Shown here: piece after piece, positions 27,201 through 38,369 of the stretch
Position numbering within the stretch: the stretch's first letter is position 1
How the letters are laid out: the number at the start of each line of letters is the position of its first letter
Notes under the pieces: generated by a model
Told to the model about the DNA's origin: nothing
Databases searched by the model: none
What the model saw: the letters and a program-made list of their open reading frames with translations, nothing else
Made by a program: the position numbers and the translations under genes
Assembly (NCBI RefSeq): GCF_015832195.1
Contig: NC_052021.1
Coordinates: forward strand, 25,836,286-25,900,285
DNA: 64,000 nucleotides
Direction: 5' to 3'
Source: Motacilla alba alba
Taxonomy: Eukaryota > Chordata > Aves > Passeriformes > Motacillidae

Positions 27201-30200
27201 GGGTCTGGCCTTTCTGGTCTGCGCAATGCAATAAAAGCTCATTTTGTAACAACTAGAAAACTTCAAAGTTACAAACTATCATTTCATTCCAATCCTTTTG
27301 ACATTTGAGGTAAGAGGAAGACACAATAGGCAAGACTACAATACCCCGAAAAGGCCTCTCATTTGAGCCCCTCCAATATCTCAGATTCAGACTACACAGT
27401 CTTAGCTATTTTTCACAAAGATTTTGTCCCACACAACTCCAGACAAACTGAAGAAGGGAAGTAGATGTCCAGCATCTCTAAAATCCTGATTTTAGGGTCA
27501 AATAAAAACTCCAGGGTATCCAATTAGCTGAAATGAGTTACTCAAGCCAATAAGGTCAGCCAGCAGGACAGCTGGGAAAAGAACCAACATGTCCTAAATT
27601 ACAACCCGGCACAGTATTCATCGAACTGTGCAAATTCTGCCATGAAAGTAAAAATAGAGCTTAATTCTCTCCAGGGAAGCAGTAGGTCACTTGAATGCAA
27701 GAGCCACAAAGAACTTTTTACTGCATGGGCACAAACTTCCTCACTCAGCTAACTCCCAGTGCAATAAGAAGGCTACAATCTCCTTTGTGGCTCTTTTTCT
27801 GTCCCCAGAAACTTGTCTGGAGTTTTACACAGTGAACTGAATTAGATAAAATTAAAACAACTTCTCCCCTTCCCCCTGTAGGATAAGAAATCAACCAGGC
27901 ACCCGAAAATGAGCTGCTCTCGTGACCTTCTTTGATTCATCTTAACACTCTTGATTCATAACCAAGCTTCACTTTGCTGGAGACATTTAATCTGAAACCA
28001 CCTCAGGGCACCAATTTATCATTAATTTAATTGGAGATGCGCCTGAAAAGGTGAGACATACAATCTCTGCTCATCCCTCCCCAGGGAGGAGTTATATTCA
28101 CCACTCTCAGAAGCAGTTCTTTCACAAAAAAAAGCTCTTTGCTCAGTGTCCCAGATCCAGAACAGCTCACAGACCTCATCAAGTTGGCTTCACCCAGTGC
28201 CAGGGACATTGTGCTGGCAGTGCTGGAGTGAGGAAAACAGCACCCCCATTTCTACCTTTCCAGATCAGACACGGGGCACAGGATGAGCAGCACTCACACT
28301 CTGCCAGTGTTACATTCCCCCAGCAGTGTGTGCACTGGTGATTTCTGCAAAAAGGACACACAGTACTAGGAACAGCAGTCCTGGGGAAATCACTGCTGTT
28401 TCTGGCCACTCTCCCTTCCTACACACTGGGCTGGGAGCCAGGGCGTAGAGACCCAGCCATCCTGGGGCCCCAAACACAGAGGGGACTCTAGTGAGACCCT
28501 GGGTTGAAATGATCTGGAAAAACAAGTTGAGCCCTGACATACTTGTTTTAACCAAAGCATTGGCTGAACACTGGAGAGGTAGAGACTGACTTAAGAAGTT
28601 GTGACAATTAGGAAGATTACTGTGAATGTGGTGTACCCCACCCTTGCTTTATGTATACAAAGCCACATGTTGCACTGCTTTGTTTATAGCCCAGACTCCA
28701 CAGCAGAAAACAGGCTCCAATTTTTCCAATGGGTGAGGCAGCATCAGGTTATTTTACAGCCAGAAAATCTCACAGGTCTTTTTCTTTCCATCACACTGCC
28801 TCAGGCTTTGTATGTGACCTTCTCCCTTTGCCTGGGCTGTTTTTCAAAGGTGATGATTTGCTGCATTTCCTGGGCCAAAACTGTATTAAGGAGCTGCACT
28901 GGTGTAATGAGGCATTGTGCAGAAATACAGGCTTGCTGTTTGTGACCTGTTACCACCACTGCATTGATAAGTTAATCAACGTCTAATGAACATGCTTTCA
29001 TAACGGCCTCTCCCCTGGCATGGTTCTTCCTTTCCAAGGCAGGAAGAACATTTATTTTGTAGAAAGAACTGAGAAAGGAGATGCAAAGACTTACATGCTA
29101 CTTCATCCAAGGCCGTTACCACAAACCACATGACTTTCCTCTCAGCCATTTTTGAACGGAGGGCTACAATTTTGTCTCTCCAGCTGACCCCTGCAAAACA
29201 CAAGAGGAAAAGCTACTGTCTCTAACTTTGCTGGGGATGATGATGTAAACACAGACCAATAATATGCTTGTGCTCCTCACTCCTTTCTAATAACTGATAG
29301 GAACTATCTCAAATGAGCTACCTTCTAGATGCCCACAGATTTATTTTGAAGTCACCCAAGTTCTAGAAAATGGTTATTTGGAGTTTTGAGGACAGAGGGG
29401 TCATTAGCAAAGGTCTGATCACCTTCTTGACCTATTCACAGTGACCACATTGTGCTGTGGTACTGTTTTTCTCTCTCCTTTGTAAGAGAAAAGCAAAAGG
29501 GGGATATAGGGCAATAGGAACAGCCCATGTCTATTGGGAGTTCAGCTCCTCACCTGTGTAACTCAGGTCAAGTGTGATGAGAGGCTTGCAGGGGCGTTGA
29601 GGACAATCTGTCCAGATTGTATCAATCAGGTTTTCTTTGACAGGCACAAGGTCATGGCCAGCACTTCTCAAGGCTTTGGACATTCTCTTCCACTGATCTG
29701 CCAAAGGGAAGAAAGTCAAGAGTGGGGGCTTTAAGGAACACACATATGTTCAACAACAGCTCTCTTCACAAAGATCAAACTCAAAAACCAGAGTCTTCTT
29801 TCCTTCCAGCCTCTGCTTCTTCCCATTCCCTTAAGAAAGACAGCAAAATCTACTGCAGTTACAGTTCCACAAATACACCACGGTAGCCAGTGGCAGGTAC
29901 AGAACCTCACAGTCCTGAAGCCTCATGCTTGAGCTGAAGAAGAACTGATCCAGCTGCAGAAGCTGCCCTAAGGGTGTCCTCTCCCCCAGTGCAGAACCAT
30001 GCAAGATCTAAGCTAGACAAGAAGAGAGTCGCTTCCACACAGCCACAAGACAGGTCCTTAATCCACCTGAGCAAGCAAATATTTCCTGTTGCCTCCAGTG
30101 ACCTTTGCATTGTGCTTCATGTTCTGAAGCATGAATAAATGGATACTCTGATATGATACTCCTCCCTGTGTTTCCTACAGGGAAAGCTGCAGAGATCCCA

Positions 30201-33200
30201 AGACCACCAAGCAGGAGTAACAGCCTGAATTGTGCCTGAGTGTTCTTGCTCACATGCTGACCAAGGCATTCAGCACCTTTGTACTGAAGTGCCCATGACA
30301 AGCCAAAGCACAGACAAAAAGAGGTGATCAGAATTCTGCTTTTCAGGTAAAGTCACTGCAAGCCTAGAAAGCAGTTCTCATCCCTTGTGCTTTGGAGTCA
30401 ATGCACTGCTATGTAACTCTTGTGATATATGGCTAAACCAAAATCCAACCTGTTTTGCATAACAGTTTAACCACCACTACATCTGAAAGATGGTTAGCTG
30501 CATACCATCACACAACAGCTCAGCCAGAGAAGAAAAGAAGAAAAATCCAGTTGCCCTACCCAGAGTTATAAATATAAAGTAAAACCAACCTGCTGGAATA
30601 ATGAAAGGGTCCACTCCCACCTTGGAGCCTTCTGGGAGGACACTCACTAGCCAATCCTCCTGAGTTGGTGTATCTTTCAGACCTTCAAGGATTAAAAAAA
30701 AAAAAAAAAGTTCAAAGAAGCAGTCACATTCAAACATTCCCACACTATGCAAAAATTCCAAGCTAATGCATCAGATATGTCTACTAATGAATGTCTAGAC
30801 CCACAGGCAAGGGCTGTAACAGGACACTAAAGCAGAAGCTATGTACCCAATATGTCTCAAAGTCCCTGCATGATGGGATATCCCTACAGCTCAAGCCGTA
30901 CTTGTGGGAAGTGACTGTTCTCCATTGATCAGTGGAGCTGTACCCCAGGCTCCTGCATACCCATTTTCATGAGTGTCCAGTTGCTATCCATTTGATGTGC
31001 AGCTTGCAGGAAGTAGCGTCCATCAGTCCACATGGCCGCGTGCTGCTCGGTGACTATGGCGGTACCTAGGCAGGAGGCAGAAAGGGGATTCAGGGTAGGC
31101 AGCACCATGCAGAGACACAGACAGCAGGGACAGTGTTTGAAATTCACCCTAATTCCCTAGAAGGCACCTCTGATCACTGTTCAAAAGTTTTCCTGTTTCA
31201 TTGGAGATATTCACTGTTTCCCCTGCCCTATGACCTTCCAAATCCTACTGGAGACAGTATGCACAAGGATGCACCTTAATGAATTGCCTCAGATGAACTC
31301 AACTTAAGCAAATCTCAGCCAGCCAGTGGAACTGGGTAAGTAGGGCTTTCCAAACCTTCTGTAACAGAGATTGTGGTCTAACTTGGCTGCTGTCACAGTA
31401 ACATATACTGTACATCCATGAATTTCATCCTAGCCTCTCTTGGGGAGGAAGCCTGGGCTCTGGCCACCCACAAACCACAGCTGATACCAGACATACAGAC
31501 ATGGGTATCACCCCCAGCTGTCAGCTGCACCCCTTTCCCAAATGTTACAGCTCTAGCAGAGATGGCTGAACAGGAAACATGAATATAAACTTCTGTTGGT
31601 TTCATTGTCCGTCCCATTCCACTGACTCCAGATGGAGGGATGCAAACAGACGGCTGAGGGGCAGTGACATCCCAGCAAGGCACTCAAGCTGCCTTGCCCT
31701 TGACAATACAAAACAAAACAAACCATGGCACAAACTGAAACTGAATCCAAGTCTTTGGAGTCTGCATCTCGACAATATCCTCTGTCACAAAAAACTGATA
31801 CTGAGATTAACAGAGTTTCCAATTATTAACTCATTGTCTTCTACCAAATTCCCCCAACACAAACCCCAGTTTAAGTTGCTTCAGCCTGAAAAGATGAAGC
31901 AAGAAACACAAGGTGAGCCCCTGTGTGAAACCTCACTGATTGGCTGTGCATCAGGCTGGGAACAGACCTTCCAAGCACTTAACAAGGGCACAAATTAGAG
32001 AGGAAGGTTATGAAGAGGTTGCGCAGAAGGAGCAAAATTAATACACGATTCATGTCAGCCATTAACAGCAGCCCACAGCCCTGGATTTATCACCTTCCAA
32101 ATGAGGTCCCAGAGCTCATAGGAACTGATGAATAGACCCTCCAAACATAGGTACCAGTATTTATTAAAATGATATACAATTAGAGGGGAAAATAACTTCA
32201 GCAGACTAAAGTGACTTTCCAACAACCACAGAACAGAGTAATTTGCACAGCTTAGGGAACAGCTAGGGTAAAAACTAGGTCTCTTGAAACACAGACCTAT
32301 CCTACAGCCAAGAAAACATCCTGTCTCGGCAAGATAAGCAAACTTTTCCACAGTGCTCAGTTTCCAAATGCAGAGTTTCTGGCCCTGGCTCTGTTCAAAC
32401 AGAAAGGCCAGCTAAAGCCCATCCACTATTCACCCAGCCCAAACGGGCAACGTAAAAATCTGTTCATACTGGCTGCACATCAAAAGAAATCACCACAGGT
32501 TACAGGCACTACATTAAACAGTTAACAGGACTTGACTTTATGAGAGGTTCATTTAGGGGTCAAACATTTTGTGAAAACTTGTTATTCCGCTGATATTACA
32601 TAATTCCAGTGGGTAGCCAAGACATAATTCTGCAGATGCTGAAATGGGAATAAAACAGTCCAAACAAGCTGGATAGATTTTCTCTTCCATCCTGCCTCTA
32701 TGCCATGAAAGGAATTATTTCTTTAGAGGAAAATTATGCAAGAGCTCAAGTTCTGGAAAGGTACCTGCAGAGCCATCAAATCCAGAGATGAACGCCCTTC
32801 TGCAATCACAGGGTGCAATGTACTCACTCTAGAAAACAAAAGAGGCAGCAATTATTTATAGCAGCAGGGGAAAAAAACAATCAGCTGATGACAAATACTT
32901 TGATAACCTTTTTCTCCTAAAGGACACCACAGAGTGAACAAAATGAGTTAAAAATTCCTGGGCTCTATTCCACTGTGATTATACTGTATTTATGTTCAAC
33001 TGGTGGGTTTTTTTAAGCTGCAGCACTTTTCTCCCACAAACATCTGTAAACACTGAAGTGCTTTAGAGTTTGCAGACATTTATTTCACACTCAGTCTCCC
33101 CTTTGGGCAACAAACAAATCATGCCTTTGAAGCTGCAACGTGAAGGGAAGGGAAACCAGAAGCACTCCTTGATCTTGGGGTAATCAGCACATAAAATCTG

Positions 33201-36200
33201 TAAAATTTGCTATCTCCACTGAAGTCCCCTCACTGGCATTTATAAGAATTCCTTTAAGACTTTTTTTCCTGCAATAGTGACATGGAAAGAAAATCATCAA
33301 GGTGGTAAGACTGTAAAAAATTTAACGCTTGGGACTTTTCATAAATACATACTGATGCTTTCACTTCTTCCTTGCATACTCAAAATCAGACTACAGCCAA
33401 AACCACAAGAGCATGGTTTGATGGATGAGAGGGAATAAGAGGCTATTAGTGCATCTTCATCCTAAACCTGTTACAACCTGTGTTTCTGGACACATCTTTT
33501 CAGAATGTTGTGGAAGAGCCTGAGAATGCACAGACACCTGATATTAACAGGAACTGCCAAAATTAAAAGAACAACTGAACCTTCACATGACCCACATGAC
33601 TTTTTTATGGGATTCCATTCTGGCAAGTTTGTAGGTCACAACTGCTGAGTAGGCCTGTTAATGAACTAGTGCAAATCAGCAAATCAGCTTAATCCAGGCT
33701 GACAGCACTGACGTTTGAGCTGCAAAACCCCTGGATTTGTACCTTACAAATGGTCTGAAATCCAAGTCTGTTTCTCTGCCCCCAGCTGTGCTGGGGCAAA
33801 AGAAACGTCTTAGGAACTGAGCTAAGAAATCACAGCCGAATTCTCAGGTGCTTTTAGTCCCGACTGTGATAGAATCACCTGATTATTAAAATATACTCCC
33901 TTCAAATCTGTTACTCTTCACTGTTCTAAGAAAGAGGGTTCAAAGCACAGGAGTGAATGAGCACCACAAATCACAGCACCTGGGACCAACTCTATTTCTG
34001 CTCCAAATCACACCATCATCAAACCCCTTCCACAACAGCCATGTCTCTCCCCTCCTGGGAGAAGCCAACCAACCACCCATCACTAACATTTTGAAACTGA
34101 ACCTTGGGACAGCAAATCTCATGACCCAAAAGAAGATCCTGTTGAGTGGCTTTGGCTCCCAATTGCCAGGGAAGATTCCTGGTATATACTCCAAAGAAAT
34201 CCTCCATTTTATCCAAACACTAGTGAAAGTTGGCAGAAAGGAGGGGGGTACAGAGACTATGCAGGCCCTCCTCTCTGACCCAGTTAGTTTCCTGTGCTTT
34301 TTCTTGTCCAGCCCCACAGGGCTGTGACATGTTCAGCATGTCACATGTCCCGTGTGGGGAGAAGGGAGGCAGGATAGACATCCTTGGGAAAGGATAAGTG
34401 CCCTCGGCACAGCTCCAGATGATGGGGTGGATCCCTCAGCCCCACACAGCACATGATCACCACTGAGCCCCTTTAAAATAATGGCAAAGGCATCAGGAGA
34501 CAGCGTGGACAAAACTCAAATCAAGTGTCTGTTCCTCCACTGCCTGCCTCAGAGCAGCAGGACAGAACATGAAGGCAGAGTGATGCCAGAGCTGAGGATT
34601 CCTCATTTCAACACTCCCTAGAGACTATTCAGCTTGTTGACTGCTATGACTCCCCTCTCCTACACTTCCCAGCTCAAAGGTGGGACATCATCTCCCAGGG
34701 TCCAATGCCAGCAGGAGATACTGGAAATTTCCCATCATGGATCACATCACTTAAACACATCCCAAATGATGTACTTAAAGTACAAATGAAAGCAGTGATT
34801 TCTTTTCCATTTCTCTTGACCAACACAGCAGAGACTACAGGCTAGTTTGCTTGTGAAAACCTCATGTTATCCCACTCACAGACAAATTCAGGGAGTGTTT
34901 TGAGTGTTTACAATGAGGCAGAAGGGCTTCAAAAGGCAGTATCAGGGATCTGGAGGGAAACACAGTTCATTCATCTGTCAGTCTGAATTCTTGCACACCC
35001 ACCTGTTCTGTTCCATGCAGCAACCCCCACTGTGCAAAGATGAGCCCATGTTTTGCACAAGCTAAAATTACATGGGGAGCACCTGTGTATGCCACACAAA
35101 GCAAAGACCACAGCACAATGAGAACAAGGCATTTCCCTGAGGCTTGTCTTGCAGCTCTGATGGCCTTCAACCTGGCCCTCCTCAGCCCTTTCGCATCTGC
35201 TTCTCACCACACCTGTCAGTCACACAGACAAAACTGGGGGCTACATCACAAAAAGCCCTCATCTAAGCCAGGAAAAACCCCAAAAAACAGTGCTGCTTAT
35301 CCCCAGAGTTCTGCTTATCACTATGGTTGTACTGTAAACATGTTGAAGCTCATTCTAGCCTAATGTCAACCAAGATCAGCAATGCAAAGTGCATCTGGCT
35401 ACCCTTAGAGGCACGACACTGGTGTCATTAAAGAACAAACACTGCAGTGTACCTGGAGGGAGGGAGGTATTCACTGCCAAAAACCTAGCTGCATCTTACC
35501 TGCATTGGTAAGATCTGGAACACGCCAGAGCAACCTGTGCACAAGCCATCTCCTGCTGTATAACTTGGCTGATTCCTCAGCTTAGCACAAGTGTGTGTCA
35601 GAGGAGCCAGCCCTGAGCAGAAGACAGCACTTCTGCCAACCCAAACACGGGGCCCTAAGCTGGGCAGGTGCTTCCTTTATGTGGACAACCAGCCAAATCT
35701 GACCAAATTTGTTTTGAGTCAAGGCCTAGAGGGTGAAGCCAGCCGCAGTTAAGCTGTGACTGGCTCCAAACCCAAGCTCTAATCCAAACCTCATTCCCTC
35801 CCATTAAGAAGCAGCTCTTCCAGTCTCTGAATAGTCCCATATGGGTAAGCTGCAGATTCAATGTAAACACACATTGACTCAACATAAAAATGGATCCTGC
35901 TTTTACCACTGCAACATCCCAAAAGCTCTGACATTTTTAACCAAACCACAAAGGGTTTAGGTGCCTCATTCCTAAAAGCATGGTTTTTCATCCCTTCATG
36001 ATCCTTGGGCACCTGTAGCCACCCAGCACTCATGAAAGGAAGTGGGACTCTTTGGGCTTCATTCCACTTTTGGCTGGGACTGCCCTTCTTTCTCATCAGC
36101 CTCTGGACCGCCCAAGTCCCCAAGGAAAGAGTCTGCTTCTCTGACTTCTTATCACCAGCATCAAATTTTTCAAAAATTAAAGCAGCCAGCCAACATCCAG

Positions 36201-38369
36201 GGCTGAGTGCAAGAGCCACAAATCCAAGGCAGCCTTGGTTAAGTCTGAGTCAGAGGCAGCTGTGTTTGAGAAGCTCTGCAAGTCTTTCAGTTCCTTACAC
36301 AACTAAATATGGAAAGTAAAGGATACAACTGGTAGCAAGACTCCTGGCAGTATGATAATCTAAGCCACCTAGCCTTGAAGGAAAACCAGTATTAAAAGCA
36401 TCACAGAACTCAGAGCTCATCAACATTCCCAGCGTTACAAAGAGAAATTAGTCAGCAAGTTGCAGCATCAGGGTGTATCAGCATCGGTCCAATCCAGGGG
36501 TTCTTTTGCAACCCAGAAGGGAATAAAGTTTACCACAATCTAAACCCTGTGGCAACACTACAGGAGGGAAAGCCCTATTTGTTGACAAGTTCTGTGATGC
36601 AGATGCCAGGACAGCCTCAGGAAAAGCTGAGATAGGCAAGGACAGTAATACATATCTTGTTTGGACTGTTGGGAGGAAATGGCTTAGGCCACCAAACACT
36701 TGGCTATCATTAAACTACAGTATTCTGACTCATGGAGGGAGCTGCCTAAGAGCAAAATCTGACTGCAAGGCTGTAAAGTTCTTGTTTGCACACAGGAAAC
36801 AAACCTTTGCTTGGAACACGGAGAGGTTTCAAATCACAGGTCATCACAATTTACCTGGAATCAGTAAGGCTGTTCTGGGATCAACAGGTTTCTGTCACTG
36901 GCAAAAACTGCACCAATTCCCAACCCTTACAGAAAGAAATCCTGCACCAGCTATTCAGGAGGCACCAGAATCAGCAGTTTTTTGTAATCGTTTCTATTCA
37001 GATAGATTCCCTCTGCAGAGAAACCCGACCAACTCGCCTGGCAGGAAATAGCAACATGGGGTTCTCTGCTTAACTGCACTCTGTCAAGGAAAAGAAAGCA
37101 ACAGAAAAACCCAGAAGTCCTGAGGGTCACATTCTTCAACTCACATGACAGCATTTAATGTCTAGTGAAATGAAACCGGAGTTATATATGGACAGAGGCA
37201 GCTTGAGGCAGGAATGCAGCAGACAATAGCAGCTGCAGAAAACGCCTTCCCCCTACCTGCCCAAGTTTGGATCTCCCTATGAGGAAACACGATGCTGCAC
37301 ATATGGTCCCAGGGCACAGGCAAGTCTGGACCCGGCTCACCCCAGTGCCAAGTCAAGGGCAAAGGTTCTGATTCAGTTGCATTTTGCTCTTGTGCACCCT
37401 GGGGTAAAAGGGAGCTTTGGGTGTGTGCCAGTAAAGCTTCAGGTCTTTTGTTTCCTGAAAATGGCTGAGGAGGGGAAAACCCGCAGCAGTTCTTGGGTCT
37501 CCTAACAGAGTGAACAGAAGAGTGAATCTCACACATGAGCAAGCAGGGGAGGTAAAAGGCAGTTCAGCAACTAAAAGTTTATGTCACGGACTACAAAATT
37601 CCTAACAGTGGAAGTAGCACACAACAGTTACTGCCATGGGTTACCACCCGGGGCCCAGACTCGCCTCCTGTCTTTAGTACACAGAATATGATGCAGAGCA
37701 GCATGGAAAGGCAAGTGTCACTGTGGCCTGTTCCTTCCCTGCCTCTCCAAAGGCCCCTCCACCTGGGATCTGAAGTGCTCTAGCATGAGGCAACAAATTC
37801 CACCAACAACTGGATCTAGCAAAGAGAAAACTCTGCAACTAAAACTTTGCTACCTTGCTTGGGAGTATGTATTGATCAGGAGATGCTACTGGGGAAAAGT
37901 AAAGCCCAGATAAGGCCTGCTCCTCCCGCAGTAAACCCTTTCTTCCCAACAGCCAGGATGGGCACAGCAAGTGCCCTGGCAAACACCATTTTCTGCAGCT
38001 TTGGCTCCCTGAAGAAAATCTGATGAAAAGCTGTTGGTGGAACATCCACTCTGATTTGTTACAAGAACATAAAAACCTCAGTTTCCTGAACAGACCCCAA
38101 AAATGTTTTCTAGCATGGTATTTCTCAGGTTTCCCAGACTTTCAGGCTAAACCATTAAAGTGAGTGAACAAAGGATGATTTTAGTTATACCTGGCTTTTA
38201 TTTTTTGCAGGGAAGGAAAGTATGATCATTCCCATAATGCATCCATCCATACCTGGTGAGCATCTCCAGAGGGCACTATGTAGGCTTGGACAGGCTCCTG
38301 TACATATCTGGGGTTCTTCATCACCTGCCGCAGTTGCTTCAGCAGTTCTGTTGTAATTTTCGGACTCAT
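12128..38369 (-). CDS. XPNPEP1: X-prolyl aminopeptidase 1 (cytosolic aminopeptidase P), complete spliced gene
   Basis: A manganese-dependent cytosolic metallopeptidase that removes the N-terminal residue from peptides with proline in second position, such as bradykinin. It is known as a homodimer of the M24B family. Nineteen coding exons, all bounded by GT-AG, join into 623 codons plus TAG, the length of the human protein as I know it. The N-terminal creatinase-like domain has SGDAHQ and [15 protein letters not shown]; a second creatinase-like domain covers about residues 160-320; the pita-bread catalytic domain lies at about 325-550, followed by the C-terminal extension. Metal ligands are Asp415 (LLDSGAQYK), Asp426 (GTTDVTR), His489 (HGTGHGVGS), Glu523 (EPGYYEDG) and Glu537 (IRIENVV). 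His395 and His498 also match. The start codon follows an in-frame TGA in exon 1 and has A at -3. No frameshifts or lost key residues. Introns 4, 5, 6, 8, 10-13 and 15-19 hold nothing recognised except short repeats and possible MIR fragments. Confidence 0.98.
13302..13400 (-). CDS. XPNPEP1: XPNPEP1 exon 19 (residues 549-581)
   Basis: A 99-base, phase-0 exon between acceptor GCTGCAG and donor GAG|GTAAGT. It encodes [20 protein letters not shown] and then [13 protein letters not shown], the start of the C-terminal M24 extension typical of aminopeptidase P. Confidence 0.97.
14082..14158 (-). CDS. XPNPEP1: XPNPEP1 exon 18 (residues 523-548; Glu523, Glu537)
   Basis: A 77-base exon from TCTGCAG|AG to AAG|GTGAAT. 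Its first two bases complete split codon 523. It encodes [19 protein letters not shown] and then VIPAETK, carrying metal ligands Glu523 and Glu537, the two glutamates that complete the dinuclear manganese site. Confidence 0.97.
15012..15185 (-). CDS. XPNPEP1: XPNPEP1 exon 17 (residues 465-522; His485, His489, His498)
   Basis: A 174-base exon from CTGCAG|GTCACC to GATG|GTATTT. It encodes [14 protein letters not shown], the signature [19 protein letters not shown] and [12 protein letters not shown]. His489 is the metal ligand; His485 and His498 line the active site. The donor is weak beyond the GT (+3 A, +4 T, +5 T), although the phase with exon 18 is exact. Confidence 0.97.
16094..16144. repeat. 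27-bp-period imperfect tandem repeat
   Basis: Copies at 16094-16116 and 16121-16144 share GTGCCA(C)TGACTGATG and end AAAGTCAC, with one inserted base in the second copy. It lies in XPNPEP1 intron 16. Confidence 0.8.
16381..16450 (-). CDS. XPNPEP1: XPNPEP1 exon 16 (residues 442-464)
   Basis: A 70-base exon from TTGACAG|GAATGC to AAAG|GTGGG. It encodes [19 protein letters not shown] and NGTK, the helix after the first metal-binding loop of the catalytic domain, and leaves one base of Gly465. Confidence 0.96.
16975..17037. repeat. 37-bp-period tandem repeat, about 1.7 copies
   Basis: CCCTTATTGGACAAACCAG followed by TAATGTTT starts at 16975 and again, unchanged, at 17012. The second copy is partial. 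It is a local duplication within XPNPEP1 intron 15. Confidence 0.9.
17328..17388 (-). CDS. XPNPEP1: XPNPEP1 exon 15 (residues 421-441; Asp426)
   Basis: A 61-base exon from CTGAAG|AGATGG to AAAAG|GTAAGT. It encodes [20 protein letters not shown] and a final lysine, including metal ligand Asp426 in the GTTDVTR motif. The first base completes split codon Lys421. Confidence 0.97.
17389..19006 (-). other. XPNPEP1 intron 14
   Basis: A 1.6-kb intron between the exons carrying Asp415 and Asp426. I see no genes, RNA structures or recognisable mobile elements in it. Confidence 0.8.
19007..19078 (-). CDS. XPNPEP1: XPNPEP1 exon 14 (residues 397-420; Asp415)
   Basis: A 72-base exon from GAGCAG|GCCAG to TACAA|GTGAGT. 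It encodes [20 protein letters not shown] and GAQY, with bridging metal ligand Asp415. The polypyrimidine tract before the acceptor is short and purine-rich (GTTTAACTGAGCAG), so this acceptor is weaker than its neighbours. Confidence 0.96.
19587..19664 (-). CDS. XPNPEP1: XPNPEP1 exon 13 (residues 371-396; His395)
   Basis: A 78-base exon from TTTCAG|TCAGC to CTACAA|GTAAGA. It encodes [20 protein letters not shown] and GAIIHY. His395 is the conserved active-site histidine of aminopeptidase P. Confidence 0.97.
20332..20390 (-). CDS. XPNPEP1: XPNPEP1 exon 12 (residues 352-370)
   Basis: A 59-base exon from TTCACAG|GTCCC to CGCAG|GTAAAA. It encodes [19 protein letters not shown] and leaves two bases of codon 371. 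This is an early helix of the catalytic domain. Confidence 0.95.
21501..21551 (-). CDS. XPNPEP1: XPNPEP1 exon 11 (residues 335-351)
   Basis: A 51-base, phase-0 microexon-like exon from ACATAG|ATTAAA to AAAGAG|GTATTG. It encodes [17 protein letters not shown], the first catalytic-domain helix. It was identified by family similarity and exact phase with both neighbours. Confidence 0.95.
22854..22943 (-). CDS. XPNPEP1: XPNPEP1 exon 10 (residues 305-334)
   Basis: A 90-base, phase-0 exon from CTGCAG|GCTTAC to GCACAT|GTAAGT. It encodes [20 protein letters not shown] and [10 protein letters not shown], the linker between the second creatinase-like domain and the catalytic domain. The first residues (AYRYLT) differ from the human DHRCCM stretch; the rest is strongly conserved. 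Confidence 0.96.
22944..25656 (-). other. XPNPEP1 intron 9
   Basis: A 2.7-kb intron without supported genes. It contains one possible MIR-like SINE fragment near 23690-23780 and a short TA-rich run near 23851-23866. Confidence 0.75.
23690..23780 (-). mobile_element. Possible MIR-like SINE fragment
   Basis: The plus strand reads AGCTGAGGTGACTTGCCCAA followed by a TCACAC block and a degraded GAACCAAGTC block. The order resembles the reverse complement of the ancient MIR core (gaggttaagtaacttgccca, then aggtcacacag, then gaacccaggtc). The match is short and degenerate. Confidence 0.35.
25657..25867 (-). CDS. XPNPEP1: XPNPEP1 exon 9 (residues 234-304)
   Basis: The largest coding exon (211 bases), from TTCTCAG|GCTCTT to CCCAAG|GTCAGT. 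It encodes [50 protein letters not shown] and TEAIPK, all in the second creatinase-like domain. Confidence 0.97.
26540..26650 (-). mobile_element. Possible MIR-like SINE fragment
   Basis: The plus strand contains GCCCAAGGTCACCCAGCAAG, very close to the reverse-complement MIR core (GCCCAAGGTCACACAGCTAG), with weaker similarity on either side. It lies in intron 8 of XPNPEP1, in the same orientation as the gene. Confidence 0.45.
26804..26885 (-). CDS. XPNPEP1: XPNPEP1 exon 8 (residues 207-233)
   Basis: An 82-base exon from TTTTTCAG|GGCTT to ATCAG|GTGCTT. It encodes [20 protein letters not shown] and VIGMNTI and leaves two bases of Arg234. The tryptophan codon is split with exon 7. Confidence 0.97.
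26886..29094 (-). other. XPNPEP1 intron 7
   Basis: A 2.2-kb intron. No gene or structured RNA was recognised. A possible MIR fragment near 27520-27600 reads TGAGTTACTCAAGCC...AAGGTCAGCCAGCAGGACAG, similar to the MIR core in reverse complement. Confidence 0.7.
29095..29190 (-). CDS. XPNPEP1: XPNPEP1 exon 7 (residues 175-206)
   Basis: A 96-base exon from TTTGCAG|GGGTC to GCAT|GTAAGT. It encodes [19 protein letters not shown] and [13 protein letters not shown], the start of the second creatinase-like domain. Confidence 0.97.
29554..29697 (-). CDS. XPNPEP1: XPNPEP1 exon 6 (residues 127-174)
   Basis: A 144-base exon from TGGCAG|ATCAG to ACAG|GTGAGG. It encodes [40 protein letters not shown] and ITLDLSYT, spanning the end of the N-terminal domain and the linker to the second. 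Confidence 0.97.
30590..30682 (-). CDS. XPNPEP1: XPNPEP1 exon 5 (residues 96-126)
   Basis: A 93-base exon from CTTGAAG|GTCTG to GCAG|GTTGGT. It encodes [20 protein letters not shown] and [11 protein letters not shown]. The acceptor is preceded by an uninterrupted run of 16 T on the minus strand (30709-30694). The donor GTTGGT is weak (+3 T, +4 G), yet the phase to exon 6 is exact. Confidence 0.96.
30961..31065 (-). CDS. XPNPEP1: XPNPEP1 exon 4 (residues 61-95)
   Basis: A 105-base exon from TGCCTAG|GTACC to AAATGG|GTATGC. It encodes [20 protein letters not shown] and [15 protein letters not shown] of the N-terminal creatinase-like domain. Confidence 0.97.
31066..32764 (-). other. XPNPEP1 intron 3
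   Basis: A 1.7-kb intron. The stretch 32180-32300 shows weak MIR-like order (GGGGAAAATAACTT, then AGTGACTTTCC, then AACTAGGTCT). Nothing else was recognised. Confidence 0.65.
32765..32828 (-). CDS. XPNPEP1: XPNPEP1 exon 3 (residues 40-60)
   Basis: A 64-base exon from TTTTCTAG|AGTGAG to CTGCAG|GTACC. It encodes [20 protein letters not shown] and an alanine, the strongly conserved loop of the N-terminal domain, and leaves one base of Gly61. Confidence 0.97.
32829..38252 (-). other. XPNPEP1 intron 2 (largest intron)
   Basis: A 5.4-kb intron between the start-codon exon and exon 3. The open frames on both strands (up to about 140 codons) lack recognisable domains and codon bias, so I treat them as chance. 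No mobile element was identified with confidence. Confidence 0.75.
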
